Positions 60,989-64,000 of a DNA stretch of 64,000 nt are shown in pieces. This DNA comes from Candidatus Manganitrophus noduliformans (lineage in GTDB: Bacteria > Nitrospirota > Nitrospiria > SBBL01 > Manganitrophaceae): contig NZ_VTOW01000002.1 in the NCBI RefSeq assembly GCF_012184425.1, positions 682,001 to 746,000 on the forward strand, read 5' to 3'. A program made the translations under genes and the position numbers. Position 1 is the first letter of the stretch. Each line of letters starts with the position of its first letter. The notes below the pieces were generated by a model. That model saw only the letters and a list, made by a program, of their open reading frames with translations, was not told the DNA's origin and did not search any database.

Positions 60989-63826
60989 TCAGCGGGAATT
61001 CGCTTCGTCCGAGGAGCGGTCGGGGGCCCGATGCTCCTCCCTCGGAAGTCCGATCAGCCCCGCCACCACGGCGACCAATCCGGCCGGATCGACCGGCTTG
61101 GGAACATGTTTTTGAAAACCGGCCATGAGGGCCCGCCGTCGATCGGCCCTTCCTGCATAAGCGGTCAACGCCACCGCCGGAACGCTCCTCTCCCCGCGCT
61201 CGGCCTCTCGCGCCCGGACCTTCCGGATCAGGGAATAGCCATCCTCTCCCGGCATCTCAATATCACTCACCAAGAGATCGGGTTTTTTCCGCTTGAGCCT
61301 GTCGATCGCCTCTCGGGTCGATGAAACGGTGATCACCCGGGCGCCCGATCGTTGAAGAATCAGGGTGAGCAGTTCGCGGGCGTCGGCTTCATCGTCCACC
61401 AACAAAACTTCAACTCCCTCCAGCATCATCGCAGGGGTCGGCGGCATTGTCTCCTCCGAGCGTTTCATCTCCGGATCGGGTGATTCCTCGGAGAGCACTT
61501 TGAGCGGAAGGGTCACCGTGAAATTCGCTCCTTTTCCTTCGCCGGGACTCTCGGCTGAAACGGTCCCGCCGTGGAGTTCCACCAGATGGCGGACGATGGC
61601 CAAGCCGAGCCCCAACCCTCCGTAGAATCGGGTGCTCACTCTCTCGGCTTGCCGGAACCGATCAAAAACATAAGGGAGAAACTCGGGATGGATCCCGATT
61701 CCCGCGTCTTCTACTCGAATCTGGATTGCGGAGTCGATCCGACGGAGTTCGATCTCGACCCGGCCTCCGGTCGGGGTGAACTTGATGGCGTTCGACAGCA
61801 AATTCCAGACAACCTGCTGCAGGCGGTCCGGATCTCCCGAGATCGATTCGATTCTTTCATCGAAGGTTGAATCCAGCGTGATTCCTTTGGCGTTCGCCGC
61901 CGTTTGCACCGTCTCAATCGCCGCCTCGATCACCGGCTTCAACGCGATCGAGCGAACATCGAGCCGAAGCTTTCCGGCGATGATCCGGGAGACATCGAGA
62001 AGATCATCGATCAACTGCGCCTGGGCCTTGGCGTTCCGCTCGATCGTTTCATAGGCCGATGTCACCGTCTCCCGATCCAGATCTCCCATCTGGAGCAGTC
62101 GGGCCCATCCGTAGATGGCGTTCAGCGGGGTGCGCAGTTCATGGGAGACGGTCGCCAGGAACTCATCCTTGGCACGGTTGGCCGCCTCCGCCTCCCGCCG
62201 CGCCTGCTGCTCGCGCGCGAGCAGGCCGACCCGCTCCTCCTCCGCCCGGCGCCGCTCGGTGACATCGCTGGCCAGAATGAGCAGCGCCTTTCTCCCCTTG
62301 AATACGATCGGACTGCGCGTGATCTCCACCTCGATGATCGTCCCGTCTTTCTTGCGATGCCGCCACACCCCGGCGGAGCGAAGGCCTAAAGCCACCTCCT
62401 TGGGAACATCCGCGTGTTTTTGGGCCAGCTTCGGGATATCCTCCGGCGGACGGATCTCTTTGACCGTCATCGACAGAAACTCCTCACGGGAGTAGCCGTA
62501 ATGCCGGACCGCCGCTTCGTTCACCTCCAGAAAGGCCATGCTTTCGATTTCATAAACCCACATCGGCTGCGGGTTGGTCTCGAAGAGAAGGCGATACTGC
62601 GTTTCACTCTCCTGAAGTTTCTGTTCGATCCCCTTGCGTCCCGTGATATCGACGACGGAGGCAAGCCAGCCGGTAAGGGCGCCATGGTTGTCCCGGACCG
62701 GAACGGGGGTCAGCACAACATCGAATCGCGTTTCGTTTCGGCGCCGGAAGCGCAGTTCAAAACCGCCCGGGGGGACCTTCCCGGCCATCGTGGCCTCGAA
62801 CGCCTGGCTGATCCGATCGATCTCTTCCGGCGGCCAGTAGAGATAGGGCGGGTCCGCTCCGACCAGCTCCGATTCGCTCCACCCCACCATGTCGCAGAAG
62901 GCGCGATTGACATAGGTTTTACGCCCGTTCGGATCGACCATGGTGATCCCGGCCGGGATGGCATCTTCAATTGCCCGCCGGAAGGCAAATTCATTTTGAA
63001 GCGTCTCCTCAGCCCCCTTTCGCGCGGTGACATCCATACAGAGACCGACGAAACGCTCCGCCCCCCCGTTCGGATCGTAGAAGACGCGGCCGCGGGCCTC
63101 TACCCACGCTGTTTCCCCGTTCGGCTTGATGATCCGATATTCTACGCCGTAGTCGGTCTTTTTTTCTTGGATGGTCTGTTGAACCCGATTTAAAACCCGG
63201 TTCAAATCGTCTGGGTGAATATCCCGTTTGAAATCTTCAAAGGTGCCGCCGAATGTCCCCGGCGCCAGGCCATGAATCTTTTCGAGATTAGGAGACCAGG
63301 CGACCTTTCCGCTCCGGATATCGAACTCGAAGACCCCCATTCTGCCGGCTTCGAGCGCGATCTTGAGAAGCTCCTCGCTCTTATGCCACGCCTTCTCCGT
63401 CCGTTGCTGCGCCGTGATATCTTGAACCAGAGAGAAGTATCCTTTCACTTTTCCATCGGCCCAATGCGGGGAGTAAGTCGCCCGGATATACCGCTCCCCG
63501 CCCTCCCGATAGGGAACTTTACCGTCAAAAACGACACGCTCCCCTGAGAACACTTTCTCGATATAAGGAAGCAGGGCGGCATAAGCCCCTTCACCCAGGA
63601 TCTCTTTGACATGCCGTCCATCGAGATCGGAGGGTTTCTGGCCGAACCACTCTTCGTACACCCTATTATTAAATCGATAGCAATGCCCCGCATCGACATA
63701 GGCGATGAGGACCGGCATGGAATCGGTGATTAAGCGGAGCTTCTCGATCTCCTCGGCCGCCCTTGCCCCTTCCAATCCGTCTTCGCCTGCGGGCCTGGTA
63801 TCTTTTTTCTGCATATTTTCTTTCAT
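60989..63826 (-). CDS. Multi-PAS hybrid sensor histidine kinase
   Basis: 945 residues, no membrane segment, so cytosolic. Four PAS/PAC units: about 25-140, 150-270, 280-400 and 405-525 (KLRLITDSMPVLIAYVDAGHCY; GVEYRIIKPNGETAWVEARGR; RRAIEDAIPAGITMVDPNG; TQYRLLFETNPQPMWVYEI). HisKA with H562 (VSHELRTPLNAIYG), HATPase_c (VVWNLLSNAIKFT; GLGLGLAIVRHLVELHGG) and a C-terminal receiver with D855 (LLVSDIEMPGEDG). Signal unknown; no DNA-binding partner adjacent. Confidence 0.94.
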   Translation of the reverse strand: MKENMQKKDTRPAGEDGLEGARAAEEIEKLRLITDSMPVLIAYVDAGHCYRFNNRVYEEWFGQKPSDLDGRHVKEILGEGAYAALLPYIEKVFSGERVVFDGKVPYREGGERYIRATYSPHWADGKVKGYFSLVQDITAQQRTEKAWHKSEELLKIALEAGRMGVFEFDIRSGKVAWSPNLEKIHGLAPGTFGGTFEDFKRDIHPDDLNRVLNRVQQTIQEKKTDYGVEYRIIKPNGETAWVEARGRVFYDPNGGAERFVGLCMDVTARKGAEETLQNEFAFRRAIEDAIPAGITMVDPNGRKTYVNRAFCDMVGWSESELVGADPPYLYWPPEEIDRISQAFEATMAGKVPPGGFELRFRRRNETRFDVVLTPVPVRDNHGALTGWLASVVDITGRKGIEQKLQESETQYRLLFETNPQPMWVYEIESMAFLEVNEAAVRHYGYSREEFLSMTVKEIRPPEDIPKLAQKHADVPKEVALGLRSAGVWRHRKKDGTIIEVEITRSPIVFKGRKALLILASDVTERRRAEEERVGLLAREQQARREAEAANRAKDEFLATVSHELRTPLNAIYGWARLLQMGDLDRETVTSAYETIERNAKAQAQLIDDLLDVSRIIAGKLRLDVRSIALKPVIEAAIETVQTAANAKGITLDSTFDERIESISGDPDRLQQVVWNLLSNAIKFTPTGGRVEIELRRIDSAIQIRVEDAGIGIHPEFLPYVFDRFRQAERVSTRFYGGLGLGLAIVRHLVELHGGTVSAESPGEGKGANFTVTLPLKVLSEESPDPEMKRSEETMPPTPAMMLEGVEVLLVDDEADARELLTLILQRSGARVITVSSTREAIDRLKRKKPDLLVSDIEMPGEDGYSLIRKVRAREAERGERSVPAVALTAYAGRADRRRALMAGFQKHVPKPVDPAGLVAVVAGLIGLPREEHRAPDRSSDEANSR

Positions 63827-63962
63827 GTCGTTAACAAAAGGATCGGCAAATAGATATATGATTTTAAAGGAATCGAGGGAAAAAATGCAACCCTACGACT
63901 GGATCGGAAATCGTCTAAGCGGACCCGATCGGAAAGCAGGCAAGAGCATGAAGCTTGAACAA

Positions 63963-63994
63963 AAAAGGGAGCGACCGAAAGGTCGCTCCCTTTT
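63963..63994. terminator. Rho-independent terminator-like hairpin
   Basis: AAAAGGGAGCGACC and GGTCGCTCCCTTTT form a perfect 14-bp stem with a GAAA tetraloop. With A-tract before and T-tract after, it can act in both directions. No gene end is close inside the window, so it probably ends a plus-strand transcript or a gene beyond the edge. Confidence 0.75.
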
Positions 63995-64000
63995 GAGAAG

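Overview
The window is a high-G+C bacterial chromosome segment from a diderm (Gram-negative type) organism. It encodes outer-membrane beta-barrels, many lipoproteins, the LolC/LolD lipoprotein exporter, a meso-DAP murein-recycling ligase (Mpl), type IV pilus genes and PilZ (c-di-GMP) domains. The gene neighbourhoods (bS6-SSB-bS18; ispE-tRNA-Gln-prs-rplY-pth-ychF; pilB-pilT-pilC-pilS-pilR) and general protein style would fit a Nitrospirota-like or deltaproteobacterial lineage. This is inference; no 16S rRNA gene is present to settle it.

Layout. 1-3145 (minus): mazG, gspF and the 5' part of gspE. 3439-4461: a Gfo/Idh/MocA oxidoreductase with a probable 3' frameshift. 4796-12528 (plus): a tightly coupled three-gene exopolysaccharide operon resembling a rebuilt poly-N-acetylglucosamine (Pga) system. 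It consists of a PilZ-glycosyltransferase fusion, a PgaB-like protein whose metal ligands are all replaced, and a 1392-residue TPR/deacetylase/outer-membrane-barrel fusion. A GH18-like lipoprotein gene (12555-13622) converges on it.

13777-18400 is an accessory island. It starts with an integron-type cassette array without an integrase in view (three attC sites, two half sites, four same-direction small genes). Then come a decayed REP-associated (RAYT) transposase, an HNH endonuclease gene and a DUF4062 gene separated by a long inverted repeat. 18832-22021 returns to ordinary genes (pseudopilin, RlpA, PilZ protein), and 21794-27915 is the conserved housekeeping cluster rpsR, ssb, rpsF, ychF, pth, rplY, prs, tRNA-Gln, ispE. 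27997-35396 is the type IV pilus block, followed by aroE and a PDZ/radical-SAM/DUF512 protein.

38287-45930 holds a small conserved hypothetical, a TPR protein, a four-gene overlapping operon around a second membrane glycosyltransferase, two BON lipoproteins and an outer-membrane protein. 46372-50370 contains a tiny zinc-ribbon protein and a peptidoglycan-recycling group (ldcA-like, serine hydrolase, mpl). 51441-54625 is an operon with an ion channel, DUF421 and DUF2254 proteins. 54650-57124 encodes a large fibronectin-III/FG-GAP lipoprotein. 57323-60973 carries lysS, lolC/E and lolD, and the window closes with a multi-PAS hybrid histidine kinase and a strong terminator-like hairpin.

Intergenic spaces carry several unrelated families of palindromic repeats. 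One 124-bp REP-pair element occurs twice with a single mismatch. The most promising unusual system is the c-di-GMP-gated exopolysaccharide operon with its fused export/deacetylation protein and apparent pseudo-deacetylase; the cassette array is second.
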